64,000 nucleotides of DNA. It comes from Legionella taurinensis. Lineage in GTDB: Bacteria; Pseudomonadota; Gammaproteobacteria; Legionellales; Legionellaceae. Each line of letters opens with the position of its first letter. Positions within the stretch are counted from its first letter, which is position 1. Under the pieces are notes generated by a model. The model did not search any database and was not told the origin of the DNA. It was given only the letters and a program-made list of their open reading frames with translations. A program made the translations under genes and the position numbers. Below are positions 9,794 to 18,633 of this stretch, piece after piece. Location of the stretch: contig NZ_UGOZ01000001.1 in NCBI RefSeq assembly GCF_900452865.1, forward strand, positions 2,542,001 through 2,606,000, given 5' to 3'.

Positions 9794-10240
9794 TCAATAT
9801 CCCATATTCAATAATTGCGCTTGATCCACCAGTTCTTGAAGAGCTTTCTCACGCTCTCTTGATGATTTATCGATAAATGCCATCACATCACTTGCAAGAA
9901 CTCGACGACGGGTGCCAACTTTCTCAAATGGAATTTTGCCTTCTTCTAATAATTTAACAAAGTAAGGACGTGAGACGTTTAACATATCAGCGGCTTCTTG
10001 AGTAGTTAAATGGGCATGGGAGGGTATTAAAGTGAGTGAATTTCCTTGTGCCATCTCACTAAGTATTGCAAACACTAATTTAACGGCTGAAGGTGGCAAT
10101 TCGACCTGTAAACCATTTAAATTTAATATTGCATTTTTTTTGGAAATTCTACTCATGTCTTTAATTTGCTGAAAGGATTTTTTAGCTATTCCCCTATCCT
10201 GTCTGCTGGGTGGCTTAATTTCCATTGCGCAATTATTCAT
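9794..10240 (-). CDS. Excisionase/MerR-fold DNA-binding antitoxin
   Basis: 148 residues. A helix-turn-helix of the excisionase (HTH_17) type spans about 78-121 (LTTQEAADMLNVSRPYFVKL, then GKIPFEKVGTRRRVLASDV). An N-terminal region and a charged C-terminal helix flank it and probably bind the PIN protein. It is first gene of the pair, the usual antitoxin-toxin order, and is likely autoregulatory. Upstream on the minus strand is a TATACT -10 (10274-10269), preceded by CGTT-rich repeats that may be its operator. Assignment as antitoxin rests on gene order and fold; as an excisionase relative it could once have served the element itself. Confidence 0.8.
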   Translation of the reverse strand: MNNCAMEIKPPSRQDRGIAKKSFQQIKDMSRISKKNAILNLNGLQVELPPSAVKLVFAILSEMAQGNSLTLIPSHAHLTTQEAADMLNVSRPYFVKLLEEGKIPFEKVGTRRRVLASDVMAFIDKSSREREKALQELVDQAQLLNMGY

Positions 10241-10420
10241 TTCAGTACCCTTTTGATGTCTTACTTTGAGTATAACACTGTATTCGAATTTTGCGAAATT
10301 AACGAAACGAACGAAAAATCATGGACTGTAATCTATCGATAAAACGTTGGGCGTCTATTTATAAGATATTGAAATAATATATTTTTTATAAATTATTTAT
10401 TGGGAGCCTATTAAATATTT

Positions 10421-10466
10421 TTCGGGAGGAAGGGGTCGCAGGTTCAATTCCTGTCACTCCGACCAT
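10421..10466 (+). repeat. Right attachment-site repeat (displaced tRNA-Pro 3' end)
   Basis: Second copy of the 46-bp tRNA-Pro segment, 45 of 46 bases identical to 9009-9054. It cannot form a tRNA because the 5' half is missing. It marks the right end of the insert and is probably the 3' end of the original tRNA gene displaced by integration. Confidence 0.85.
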
Positions 10467-10476
10467 TCATTCTAGA

Positions 10477-10502
10477 GGGTTCGGGTTATTGATACCCAAC
10501 CC
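10477..10502 (+). terminator. Hairpin just after the right repeat, probable original tRNA-Pro terminator
   Basis: GGGTT-c-GGGT pairs with ACCC-AACCC (9 bp, one bulge, 7-base loop) 11 bases beyond the displaced tRNA end. The position suits a terminator for the ancestral tRNA gene. The following T content is weak, so termination strength is uncertain. Confidence 0.45.
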
Positions 10503-10529
10503 CCTTAGACTCTATCCTTTCATTTTCAC

Positions 10530-12302
10530 TCAAAAGAACTTTTGTATCGTACTGCCGATGAGCAAATCAATCTCACTTTGTTCTTGCTTACCCTCGGGAA
10601 CCGGGTCAACACCAAGGCAGCGCAGGCAATCTTTGAATAGCAAGGACGGGTTTTTAATGAGAATCTGCTGCTGCTCCTCTATTTTGTCCAGCGAGGTGAG
10701 TATGCTTTTTATGCCCTCTTCCAGCGGTTTGAAATGGGTGCCGATGGTAGGATCAGCATTGAGTAAATGGAGTATATTATTCGCCGCCTGCCTCATGTCA
10801 ACCGCACTGATATCCGGTCGCAGCAACACCTCCAGATCCTTGTTTAACGGCTCCAGCCGCTTTTTATCCGCATCGGCGGTTAGGCCGGCAAGCCATAATC
10901 GCTTACCCTCTCTATTTTTATCGAGTTTTTTCTGCTCACTCGCAATGATGGCTTTCACATCCGTTAATTGATGAACAACGCTTAAATCGGCAACGGCGGC
11001 GCTGTAATCCTGGAGAAGGGCATTGATGGTGTCAAACCCTTTTTTCTGATAATCGGTCGGGTTAGTTTCATAGAGTTTTTTAAGCAGTTTAATCGTCGTT
11101 TCTAAAAACTCATCCTGTCGTTTAAGATCAAGAATAGGGTTTCTTTCCACGTCTTCTATTGCCTCTATCAATTGCCCAAGCACTACTTTTTGCTGCGGGG
11201 TATAGGCTCTTGAATACAGATAGGAAGCAAAAAAACCATAGCGTTCGTTCAATTCCCTGGTCAGGAAGTCTTTAAGTGCCTTTTTAATGTCATGAAGACG
11301 CGTGGAATGAGTCAACTGCGTGCTTTGTGAATGGATGCACATCACATAAATGTGCGTGGTTTTATTCTCAGGATCCACCCCAATATCAACCGGGATCATG
11401 GCAATGTCATCGGGCATTCTCGATAAAAACTCCGCCTCATTGGGGTGGGCGGACACATTGGCAATCGCATAAAAGTCAGACAGCTGCTCCGGATTTTGAA
11501 CATGCAAAACGATGCCCTTCTCGGTGGCAAAAACCTTCGCGCTGTTTAACTCCGATGACATGCTTACATTCTTTTTGCAGACAATATCGGCAATATTAAC
11601 TTCCACCAGCTTATCAGGAGGTAAGGAGGCCAATTCCCCACGGGCATGGAATTCCTTCACCCGTAAAAATTTAGTAATAAAATTTGGCAATCCAAAACTT
11701 TGCCCACGGTACAATACGTCCGGTGTTTTATGAACTTCAAATTGTCGTTTCAGCACCCCGGCTTTGTGGATAGCCATATTCATTAAAAAGGCTATTTTCT
11801 TTTCGTCATCTGTCGTACTTCGCGGATTATTATAACCTGAGACAATGGCATTTAATTTCATGTAGAAGGGGCTTTCAACGGAATACATTCTCAGCAGCAC
11901 GTCTTCAAAATTTGGCTCCTTACCCTGTTTGGTGAGCGCTTTTTTACACCCCTTGTACAATTCAGACAAAGCAATTGTCTCGCCGCCATACTCCATCGTA
12001 ATGTCATCCTTTTTAAGGATCTCTTCGATAGCCACGAGAAAATGATCATCCAGCTTCTGAACCACGACGCTCAGATGCCCGCGCCGGGTCATGTTTTCAA
12101 TTGAATCAATGGGGATGTCGGCGAGAAGCGATTTCTGCCTGGTCGGCTGACTCATGACAAGGACCAGTTTTTCAACGGTTTGCTTAACGGCCAGTTCTTC
12201 TTTCGCGAATTGTTTGGGGGGCAGGGTGTACTGTGTAGCAATTAATGTTTCTAACTCTTTGCGTATGGCGTTTTTGGATGCAGACATAATTGCCTCAGCC
12301 AC
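10530..12302 (-). CDS. ADP-ribosyltransferase-fold protein (R-S-ExE class), candidate effector
   Basis: 590 residues, no signal peptide or membrane segment. Residues about 190-310 read as a mono-ADP-ribosyltransferase core. R199 is in VLYRGQSFG. A serine-rich strand MSSELNSAKVFATEKG (248-263) has the shape of the family's STS segment that precedes AxxFA. E289-A-E291 in HPNEAEFLSRMPDD gives the ExE pair, followed by strand AMIPVDI. Order and spacing fit arginine-targeting (R-S-E) ARTs. The flanking N-terminal (1-190) and C-terminal (320-590) parts are mostly helical and match nothing I recognise. It could modify a host protein with NAD+ as donor. It lies next to the tRNA-Pro insert in an otherwise isolated position. 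The family call rests on motifs; the target is unknown. Confidence 0.6.
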   Translation of the reverse strand: MAEAIMSASKNAIRKELETLIATQYTLPPKQFAKEELAVKQTVEKLVLVMSQPTRQKSLLADIPIDSIENMTRRGHLSVVVQKLDDHFLVAIEEILKKDDITMEYGGETIALSELYKGCKKALTKQGKEPNFEDVLLRMYSVESPFYMKLNAIVSGYNNPRSTTDDEKKIAFLMNMAIHKAGVLKRQFEVHKTPDVLYRGQSFGLPNFITKFLRVKEFHARGELASLPPDKLVEVNIADIVCKKNVSMSSELNSAKVFATEKGIVLHVQNPEQLSDFYAIANVSAHPNEAEFLSRMPDDIAMIPVDIGVDPENKTTHIYVMCIHSQSTQLTHSTRLHDIKKALKDFLTRELNERYGFFASYLYSRAYTPQQKVVLGQLIEAIEDVERNPILDLKRQDEFLETTIKLLKKLYETNPTDYQKKGFDTINALLQDYSAAVADLSVVHQLTDVKAIIASEQKKLDKNREGKRLWLAGLTADADKKRLEPLNKDLEVLLRPDISAVDMRQAANNILHLLNADPTIGTHFKPLEEGIKSILTSLDKIEEQQQILIKNPSLLFKDCLRCLGVDPVPEGKQEQSEIDLLIGSTIQKFF

Positions 12303-12666
12303 CCAAATGGCGGCGTAAAAATCAATATGATCAAATTATAACACAACCGCATCATTGCCTTTCTAAATTAACTATTTATTTACTATTAGATTAATTATTT
12401 TACGAAAATAAACGGCCGCCAGTCATGTGCCTGATGGTCCGTGATGTTTTTTGAATTTCAGTGAGAAACTTTTGTGACAAGCTCTACCCGCATAAACCCC
12501 TTTCGCCCTGGTCATTAGACCGACAGACCATATAAAAAACACCATGATCATTATAAATTGAGGTTTTATAAGAGTTAGCCAGCGGAATAACGATTAACAA
12601 GGGATTGCAACGACTTAAGAATCCAACGCACTCTGCCACCCGTACAAGCGCGGGATGCTACCCATT
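12303..12666. other. 364-base non-coding gap between ART-like gene and SDR gene
   Basis: No convincing gene on either strand. The left 120 bases are very AT-rich and must hold the promoter of the minus-strand ART-like gene. The rest has average composition. The right end is the 3' flank of the SDR gene and has no strong terminator. I see no tRNA, repeat array or riboswitch. Confidence 0.6.
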
Positions 12667-13599
12667 TTATTGGATAGAACAAACCATGGCAGCGTTTTTC
12701 GATGCTTCCTCATTCCATACCTGAGACGGCTTAAAGACGGTATTCGCGAGCAGCGGCGATTGAGTGTCTGAAGTGGAAGGTTTGGTATTCATCGGTGAAG
12801 GATTGGAACCATACGATGCGGCAGAAGCCATGATGCCGCCGTCAATTAAGAAAGGAGCTCCGGTCACATAGGATGATTCATCAGAGGCGAGAAATACCGC
12901 CATCTGGGCCACGTCCTCTGCTTTTCCCATTCGCCTCAGGGGGATAGACTGGCTGTATTCGGTTATGCGTTGTTGACGATGCTCGTCATGACCGAATTCC
13001 AAATCCCACATGTCCGTTAAAATGGCGGCCGGCACAATTTCATTGCAACGGATTTTGTACCCCTTTTTTGCACAGTGCAGAGCCAGGGTTTTAGTGAAAT
13101 TATCGCTCGCCCCCTTGCTGGCGCCATAGGCAATATTGGAAGGAACCCCGACCCGGCCAGAACGTGAACCAAGATTGATAATCGAGGCATTGTCGCTTTG
13201 TTTAAGCAAAGGCAGCATGGCCTTGCACCCCAAAAACAAGCCATCAAGGTTCACCGCAAGAACAGCGTGCCAGTCTTTGAGCGAAATGCTTTCGATGTCT
13301 TGCGGGGTTTTACTGCCAGGCGCTGTATCGATGCCGGCATTATTCACCAGAATGTCAAGCGTCTGATAGTGCTTTTCAATGTAAGACTGGGCCTGGTGCC
13401 AATCGTCTTCCTGGGTGACGTCAAGGCAGAGGTAGTCTGCAGCGCCGATGGCTTTCGCTTTCTCAAGGCCCTGTTCACGTGGGAGCCTGCCGGTGATAAT
13501 CACCTGAGCGCCCTCATTGCAGAACGCTTCGGCGATGGCTAAGCCAATGGATTTGGTTGCGCCGGTCACCAAGGCCGTTTTACCCTGCAATCGTCCCAT
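12667..13599 (-). CDS. Short-chain dehydrogenase/reductase with a C-terminal CaaX box
   Basis: 310 residues. The classical SDR core (about 1-257) has cofactor motif TGATKSIG (12-19), NNAG at 86-89, a catalytic serine in NLGSRSG (S145 or S147), and Y158/K162 in YGASKG. The closest well-known families are 3-oxoacyl-ACP reductase and related NAD(P)-dependent alcohol dehydrogenases; substrate unknown. Unlike ordinary SDRs it carries a tail of about 53 residues, rich in Ser/Pro/Thr, that ends exactly in CSIQ: a CaaX sequence with Gln last, favoured by eukaryotic farnesyltransferase. It may therefore be a Dot/Icm-delivered enzyme anchored to host membranes. That is inference; secretion is not shown. 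A TAGGAG ribosome binding site precedes the ATG. It lies 49 bases beyond serS. Confidence 0.85.
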   Translation of the reverse strand: MGRLQGKTALVTGATKSIGLAIAEAFCNEGAQVIITGRLPREQGLEKAKAIGAADYLCLDVTQEDDWHQAQSYIEKHYQTLDILVNNAGIDTAPGSKTPQDIESISLKDWHAVLAVNLDGLFLGCKAMLPLLKQSDNASIINLGSRSGRVGVPSNIAYGASKGASDNFTKTLALHCAKKGYKIRCNEIVPAAILTDMWDLEFGHDEHRQQRITEYSQSIPLRRMGKAEDVAQMAVFLASDESSYVTGAPFLIDGGIMASAASYGSNPSPMNTKPSTSDTQSPLLANTVFKPSQVWNEEASKNAAMVCSIQ

Positions 13600-13648
13600 G
13601 ATTTAAGTGCTCCTATCCCCCGGCACAGCGTCAGGCTGCGGGTTCCTG

Positions 13649-14929
13649 TTAATTCAGAGTAATCAGCGACACATCGCCCATGTAAGGTTTTAAAGCGTCT
13701 GGAATGCGGATATTCCCGTCTTTGTCCTGGTAATTTTCCATAATGGCAACCAGTGTGCGCCCTACAGCAAGACCTGAACCATTGAGGGTATGAACCCATT
13801 GAGTTTCCTGAGTGTCAGGGTGACGATAGCGTGCTTTCATGCGGCGCGCCTGAAAAGAGGTCATGTTCGAACAGGAAGAAATTTCCCGGTAGGTGTTTTG
13901 ACTTGGTAACCAGACTTCCAAATCGTAAGTCTTGGCAGAACCCGCACCCATATCGCCCGTACACAAAGCCATGACGCGATAAGGCAGCCGCAAACGTTGC
14001 AGGATGGTTTCAGCATGGCGCGTCAGCGTTTCCAAGGCTTCAAACGAATGTTCCGGTTGGGTAATCCAGACCAGCTCCACTTTCTCAAACTGGTGCTGGC
14101 GTATCATCCCCTTGGTGTCCTTGCCATAAGATCCCGCTTCGCTGCGAAAACAGGGCGAGTGGCAAACATGACGCAGAGGCAGGGCTTCATGCGCAATGAT
14201 GGTATCCCGGACCGTGTTGGTTACAGGGATCTCGGCCGTGGAGGTGAGGTAATAATTGTCTTCGCCTTTTAATTTAAATAAATCATTTTCAAATTTCGGC
14301 AATTGGCCGGTTCCAAGCAAACTGTCGGCATTGACAATATAGGGAACGTAAATTTCTTCGTAGCCATGCTCAAGGGTATGGATATCAAGCATGAATTGGA
14401 TTAAGGCACGATGCAGTTTGGCAATCTGGTTTTTCATGACGACAAAACGGCTGCCGGTTATCTTAACCGCGAGCGCGAAATCCATTTGTCCCAAGGCTTC
14501 GCCCAATTCATCATGGGATTTGACAGCAAAATCAAACGCAGGGATCTCCCCCCAGCGGCGGATTTCCACATTTCCGGTCTCATCCTCACCAACGGGGACG
14601 GAGTCGTGCGGCAAGTTAGGCAAGGACAGGGCAATGTGTTCAATCTGCCTGAGAAGGGTTTCCAGTTCCTGCTTTTTTTGTTCCAGTTCGCGGCCTAACT
14701 CATTGACTTCGGCACGCATGGCATCAATATTTTCCCCACGTGCGACCGCCGCGCCAATCTCTTTTGAACGCGTGTTGCGCTCATTCTGCAATGACTGGGT
14801 TGCCACCTGCAGGGCTTTGCGCTGCTCTTCCAGTTGCCTATACGCTTGGGCGTCGAATTTGAAACCGCGTCTGGCCAGTTGTTCAGCCACGGCAAACGCA
14901 TCGTCACGTAACAGTTGGGGATCTAACAT
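13649..14929 (-). CDS. serS: Seryl-tRNA synthetase
   Basis: 426 residues, standard length. An N-terminal antiparallel coiled coil (about 27-100) contacts the long variable arm of tRNA-Ser. The class II catalytic domain follows with [10 protein letters not shown], the motif 2 region [21 protein letters not shown] (split here as FRSEAGS and GMIRQHQF) and motif 3 [17 protein letters not shown]. It attaches serine to tRNA-Ser (and tRNA-Sec where present). It ends a minus-strand run after DUF190 and crcB. Confidence 0.98.
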   Translation of the reverse strand: MLDPQLLRDDAFAVAEQLARRGFKFDAQAYRQLEEQRKALQVATQSLQNERNTRSKEIGAAVARGENIDAMRAEVNELGRELEQKKQELETLLRQIEHIALSLPNLPHDSVPVGEDETGNVEIRRWGEIPAFDFAVKSHDELGEALGQMDFALAVKITGSRFVVMKNQIAKLHRALIQFMLDIHTLEHGYEEIYVPYIVNADSLLGTGQLPKFENDLFKLKGEDNYYLTSTAEIPVTNTVRDTIIAHEALPLRHVCHSPCFRSEAGSYGKDTKGMIRQHQFEKVELVWITQPEHSFEALETLTRHAETILQRLRLPYRVMALCTGDMGAGSAKTYDLEVWLPSQNTYREISSCSNMTSFQARRMKARYRHPDTQETQWVHTLNGSGLAVGRTLVAIMENYQDKDGNIRIPDALKPYMGDVSLITLN

Positions 14930-14952
14930 AATTTTTTTCCATTACCTATTGT

Positions 14953-15249
14953 CTAGCTCACACCCATTTCCGCAGTCCAGGACAAAATGCGATTGCCTTC
15001 CAGCAGCGTACTGAAATGGTTAAGAATTTCATCGGCTTTTGCCGGCTCTTCCACAAACTCAATCACTATGGGCAGATCGAAATGAATGTCCAGCAATCTT
15101 GCTTCACGCATCTTGCCTGAACTGCCAAAGCCCTTCACGCCGCGAAACATGGTCGCACCCATGACTTTTTGATCATGAAGGTAATCATAAATCTGCTTAA
15201 GGTGAGGTGAATCTTCACTTAAATAAAACCGCACGACTTTGACTTGCAT
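14953..15249 (-). CDS. DUF190 family protein
   Basis: 98 residues starting MQVKVVRFYL at 15249. An AGGAGGG ribosome binding site precedes it by eight bases, and its start codon overlaps the crcB stop (TGATG), so the two are translationally coupled. DUF190 proteins have a PII/ferredoxin-like alpha/beta fold and are often encoded beside crcB; a role in fluoride export or its control is suggested by that linkage only. Confidence 0.85.
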   Translation of the reverse strand: MQVKVVRFYLSEDSPHLKQIYDYLHDQKVMGATMFRGVKGFGSSGKMREARLLDIHFDLPIVIEFVEEPAKADEILNHFSTLLEGNRILSWTAEMGVS

Positions 15250-15638
15250 CAAACCATCCCTCCTATCCATCGACCGACGATTATCCCTACAAAGGCCATC
15301 CCCAGAGCGCAGACGTTATTCAGCGCCATGTTGAGCAGAGCGGCCACGTGTTCCCCCCCTTCGAACAATACCCAGGTTTCCCAGGAATAGCTGGAAAACG
15401 TAGTGAAGCCGCCTAAGAAACCGACCACCAGAAACAAACGCCAGTAATCGGTGACTGCAAAGCGCTCCAAAAGCAGGATCATGATTAATCCAGCCAGAAA
15501 GGATCCAAGCCAGTTAACGAACCAGGTTCCTACCGGGTAATGGCTGCCAAAAAGTTTTGCCATCAGTGCCACAGAGCCAAAGCGGGAAACAGCGCCCAGG
15601 GCCCCGCCGCAAGCCACAGTTCCAATTGCAGCCCACAT
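15249..15638 (-). CDS. crcB: Fluoride exporter CrcB/Fluc
   Basis: 129 residues with four hydrophobic segments. The family motifs GALGAVSRFG (N-terminal), GTWFVNWLGSFLAG and GFLGGFTTFSSYSWE (pore-lining Phe/Ser/Thr) are all visible. CrcB forms dual-topology dimers that let toxic F- out of the cell. The start at 15638 follows AAGGAA; a longer frame from 15659 adds seven residues without a site. I see no fluoride riboswitch in front; it lies 10 bases after lpxA. Confidence 0.94.
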   Translation of the reverse strand: MWAAIGTVACGGALGAVSRFGSVALMAKLFGSHYPVGTWFVNWLGSFLAGLIMILLLERFAVTDYWRLFLVVGFLGGFTTFSSYSWETWVLFEGGEHVAALLNMALNNVCALGMAFVGIIVGRWIGGMV

Positions 15639-15648
15639 AATACTTTCC

Positions 15649-16419
15649 TTATCTAACAATGCCTCGAGTGGATTGATTCAACGCATCAATCATGGGAATG
15701 ACTTCCGGACAGTCCATTTGCATCATTTCCAGTTCGGCGACAGCCTGCTGCACAGTCAGTCCCTTACGGAAAATTATTTTATAGGCACGGCGTAAATGAT
15801 CAATAGCCGAAGACGAAAAACCACGCCGCCTTAATCCCACGGTGTTGATGCCGCAGGCGGAGGTGGTATGTCCCGCAATCATGACGTACGGCAACACGTC
15901 TTTAGTCACATACGTAGCCCTGGCTATAAAGGCATAAGCACCAATCAGACAGAATTGATGAACGGCTGCGTAAGGACCGATAATCGCGTAATCATTGACA
16001 ATCACGTGCCCTGACAGCGCGGCATGATTCACCATGATGGTGTGATTACCCACCATGCAATCATGACCGATATGCGAATAAGCCATCAGAAAATTATGAT
16101 TGCCGATGCGGGTTACCCCGCCGCCTTTTACCGTGCCGCGGCTTATCATGCAGTATTCACGGATGACATTGTTATCGCCAATCTCAAGACGAGTCGCCTC
16201 CCCTTGATAAGTCACATCCTGAGGTTCGTCGCCGACCGAAGCGAATTGAAAAATTTTGTTGTTCTTCCCTATCCGGGTTGGGCCCTCAATCACGACATAG
16301 GGTCCGATCCAGGTTCCTTCACCAATTTCTACGTCAGCACCAATCACGCTGCCAGGCCCTATCGATACCCCTTCTGCGATTTTGGCTGAGGGGTGAATCA
16401 TTGCGCGTTCATCTATCAC
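15649..16419 (-). CDS. lpxA: UDP-N-acetylglucosamine acyltransferase
   Basis: 256 residues from a GTG at 16419, whose bases overlap the fabZ stop codon (GTGA) and which follows GGAAG. This start gives (M)[16 protein letters not shown], aligning with the MIDKSAFVHPTA start of E. coli LpxA. Left-handed beta-helix hexapeptide repeats follow, with the catalytic-histidine region (LMAYSHIGHDCMVG) and a helical C-terminus. It catalyses the first step of lipid A synthesis, transfer of a 3-hydroxyacyl chain from ACP to UDP-GlcNAc. Confidence 0.96.
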   Translation of the reverse strand: MIDERAMIHPSAKIAEGVSIGPGSVIGADVEIGEGTWIGPYVVIEGPTRIGKNNKIFQFASVGDEPQDVTYQGEATRLEIGDNNVIREYCMISRGTVKGGGVTRIGNHNFLMAYSHIGHDCMVGNHTIMVNHAALSGHVIVNDYAIIGPYAAVHQFCLIGAYAFIARATYVTKDVLPYVMIAGHTTSACGINTVGLRRRGFSSSAIDHLRRAYKIIFRKGLTVQQAVAELEMMQMDCPEVIPMIDALNQSTRGIVR

Positions 16420-16868
16420 TTTTTTACTTCCTTCGATGCACTCATTAAATCGGCGGAGCAGGCCAATGTGTCGCCAACAAAGGCTTCGCCATGCATACGC
16501 CAAAAATCACGTTTTTGCCCTACTAATTTCACTTCAAGCCGAAGCTGATCGCCCGGTGTCACCACATGCTTGAATTTCGCATTGTCAATTCCGGCAAAAT
16601 AATACAGAAACTCATGTCCCTCTTTGGGGGTTCTTGATAAATTGGATAAAATAGCGCTGGCTTGAGCCAAAGCCTCCAGCATCAATACACCAGGCATGAT
16701 CGGATTGCCGGGAAAATGCCCCATAAAGAACGGTTCGTTAATGGTGACATTCTTTGTCGCAACCAGGTAATCCAGTGTTTTGTAGTCAAGCACTCTGTCC
16801 ACCAGAATAAACGGGTACCGGTGAGGCAAAAGTTCCAGAATTCTTATAATGTCAATTGGTTCATTCAT
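16416..16868 (-). CDS. fabZ: 3-hydroxyacyl-ACP dehydratase
   Basis: 150 residues, hot-dog fold. Catalytic H51 ([11 protein letters not shown]) and E65 (LMLEALAQA) are present. It dehydrates 3-hydroxyacyl-ACP in type II fatty-acid synthesis, competing with LpxA/LpxD for the same substrates, which explains its place between lpxD and lpxA. It overlaps the lpxA start. Confidence 0.97.
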   Translation of the reverse strand: MNEPIDIIRILELLPHRYPFILVDRVLDYKTLDYLVATKNVTINEPFFMGHFPGNPIMPGVLMLEALAQASAILSNLSRTPKEGHEFLYYFAGIDNAKFKHVVTPGDQLRLEVKLVGQKRDFWRMHGEAFVGDTLACSADLMSASKEVKK

Positions 16869-16953
16869 GCATCATCTCACTCAATTCTATTCCTAACGAC
16901 GAACATTGATTAAGCTTAAATCCATGTTCGCAGGATTCCTTTTCTTATCCAAC

Positions 16954-17988
16954 TCAACTCATGGAGTCGTCCTGCCCCTTTTTTTCCAATTTCGCCAAAC
17001 GCGCCACGTAGTCGTCCAGGCGTCGAAAACGAGCCGCATTGCGCCGCCAGCGCTGATGTTCGCTCACCAAGGTGCCCGAAGAATACACGCCGGCCTTTTG
17101 CAGGCTTTTGCTGACGGTGGACATTCCGGTAATAACCACTTCGTTGGCAAGATGGACATTTGCCGCAATACAGCTCGCCCCGCCAATCACGCAATGGCTG
17201 CCTATGCGTACAAAAGCCCCGATAACCGCACAGCCGGCAATGGCTGTGTGAGCGCCAATAGTAACATCATGCGCAACATGTACCAAATTATCGATACAAA
17301 CATTTTCACCAATGCAGGTATCACTCAATGAGCCGCGGGCAATGACTGTATTTGCACCAATCAGGACTCGATCGCCGATGACTGTGCCGCCGAGGGCGTG
17401 GCTTGTGTGCCAATACCCTTTATCCTTGAGATTGTTAAAGGGGTTAGCACCAATCACCACACCGCTGCCGACACAGGTTTGCGCACCGATTACCGTTCCG
17501 GCTCCGATTACCGCACCGGGCTCAATGACTGTCTGCGCCCCGATAAAGACATCGTTTTCGATCACGCAATGGGCACCGACACAGACACCGGGTGCTATCA
17601 CCACACGCTCGCCGATCCTGGCGTGCGCATCGATAAAAAGAGGCTCAGTCAACTCTGCGGTGGGTGAAATAATAGCAGATTGATGAATGCCTTGTCTTTG
17701 AATTGGATTAATTTTAAACAGATTGGCCACTAAATGGATTGATTCCCAAGGATTAGGCACCGATATGCAACTGAAAGGAAAGTCTCTAACCTGTTGTGGT
17801 GCGAGAAGCACTGCCCCCGCGCGGGTTCTTAATAATAAATCCGACTGAGCGGCATTGTCGAAACAGGCAATTTGATTTTTTTGAGCCCTCAGTAATGAAG
17901 AAACCCCTTGAATCAGCAACGCTGCATCACCGTGCAGATTGCCGCTCAAGAGGTCAGCCAATTCCCTGAGGGTATATGCTGTGGTCAC
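16954..17988 (-). CDS. lpxD: UDP-3-O-acylglucosamine N-acyltransferase
   Basis: 344 residues. An N-terminal uridine-binding domain (about 1-100) is followed by a long series of hexapeptide repeats ([15 protein letters not shown] and similar) and the catalytic His region [10 protein letters not shown]. The C-terminal helix ([18 protein letters not shown]) trimerises and binds ACP. It catalyses the third step of lipid A synthesis. It follows skp by four bases. Confidence 0.97.
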   Translation of the reverse strand: MTTAYTLRELADLLSGNLHGDAALLIQGVSSLLRAQKNQIACFDNAAQSDLLLRTRAGAVLLAPQQVRDFPFSCISVPNPWESIHLVANLFKINPIQRQGIHQSAIISPTAELTEPLFIDAHARIGERVVIAPGVCVGAHCVIENDVFIGAQTVIEPGAVIGAGTVIGAQTCVGSGVVIGANPFNNLKDKGYWHTSHALGGTVIGDRVLIGANTVIARGSLSDTCIGENVCIDNLVHVAHDVTIGAHTAIAGCAVIGAFVRIGSHCVIGGASCIAANVHLANEVVITGMSTVSKSLQKAGVYSSGTLVSEHQRWRRNAARFRRLDDYVARLAKLEKKGQDDSMS

Positions 17989-17992
17989 GAAA

Positions 17993-18493
17993 TCAATCGA
18001 TGTTTTTCATGACACTGGCAGTAATATCCAACTTGTTGTCGCTGAAAGGCGCAGCATCTTTCTGAAGAATCAGATCGTATTTTTCAGTTTCAGCCACTTT
18101 GGTAATGGCTTTACGGATTTTGCCGTATAACTCTTCCATGGCTTCATTATGAGCCGTGCTCAATTCCTGCTGGTATTGCTGGCCTTGACGTTCGAAATTT
18201 TGTTGCGCAGCAACAATCTTTTTCTCAAGCTCTTTCTTTTGAGCCTGGCTCATCACTGTGCTTTCACGCTTGAATTTTTCCATGTCTTTTTTAAGGCTTT
18301 CTTCCATGGCCACTAATTTATCACGGCGAGGTTTGAATTCCTTTTCCAGTTTTTGCTGGATAGCTTTCATTTGGGTTGAGGTCTGCATGATTTTCTGCAA
18401 ATCAACCACACCAATTTTTGACCAATCGGCAAAGGCATTAGCAGCACCCAAGCTGAAAACCAACGCCATTAAAAACCCGCTAACACACTTCAT
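17993..18493 (-). CDS. skp: Periplasmic chaperone OmpH/Skp
   Basis: 166 residues. A signal peptide (about 1-22, ending ANAFA) precedes the mature start [14 protein letters not shown]. Then come the long charged alpha-helical arms (about 45-120) that make the jellyfish-shaped trimer. It holds unfolded outer-membrane proteins for BamA, encoded just upstream in the same run. Confidence 0.94.
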   Translation of the reverse strand: MKCVSGFLMALVFSLGAANAFADWSKIGVVDLQKIMQTSTQMKAIQQKLEKEFKPRRDKLVAMEESLKKDMEKFKRESTVMSQAQKKELEKKIVAAQQNFERQGQQYQQELSTAHNEAMEELYGKIRKAITKVAETEKYDLILQKDAAPFSDNKLDITASVMKNID

Positions 18494-18633
18494 GATTTAT
18501 CTCCTGGTTGAAAGGCTATGATGCTAGCATAATTCAAAGGCGGTTGCGACAATTGCGCAACGCAAATGGCAAGAATTATCGGGGTTTTATATCCGTCTTG
18601 CCATAACCCCTCAAAGAGGCCAGCATTCGTTTT

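Larger units (their letters stand above)
9009..10466. mobile_element. Minimal tRNA-Pro-targeted insert carrying only a toxin-antitoxin pair
   Basis: About 1.4 kb bounded by 46-bp direct repeats of the tRNA-Pro 3' end. The interior is visibly more AT-rich than its surroundings and encodes just two minus-strand genes, a PIN toxin and an excisionase-fold antitoxin. No integrase is present, so it is either a deleted remnant of a larger island or a small element mobilised in trans. Its content fits an addiction module retained after loss of the rest; that history is inference. Confidence 0.75.

Noticed and set aside
10421-10466. Second tRNA-Pro gene
   Set aside because: Only the 3' half (anticodon loop onward) is present; no acceptor 5' strand or D arm precedes it. 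It is a duplicated attachment site.
12303-12666. PmrA tandem element before the ART-like gene
   Set aside because: TTAAT motifs occur in the AT-rich stretch but not at the 11-base spacing of the known element.
15639-15660. Fluoride riboswitch before crcB
   Set aside because: Only 10 bases separate lpxA and crcB and no conserved aptamer pattern can be fitted there.
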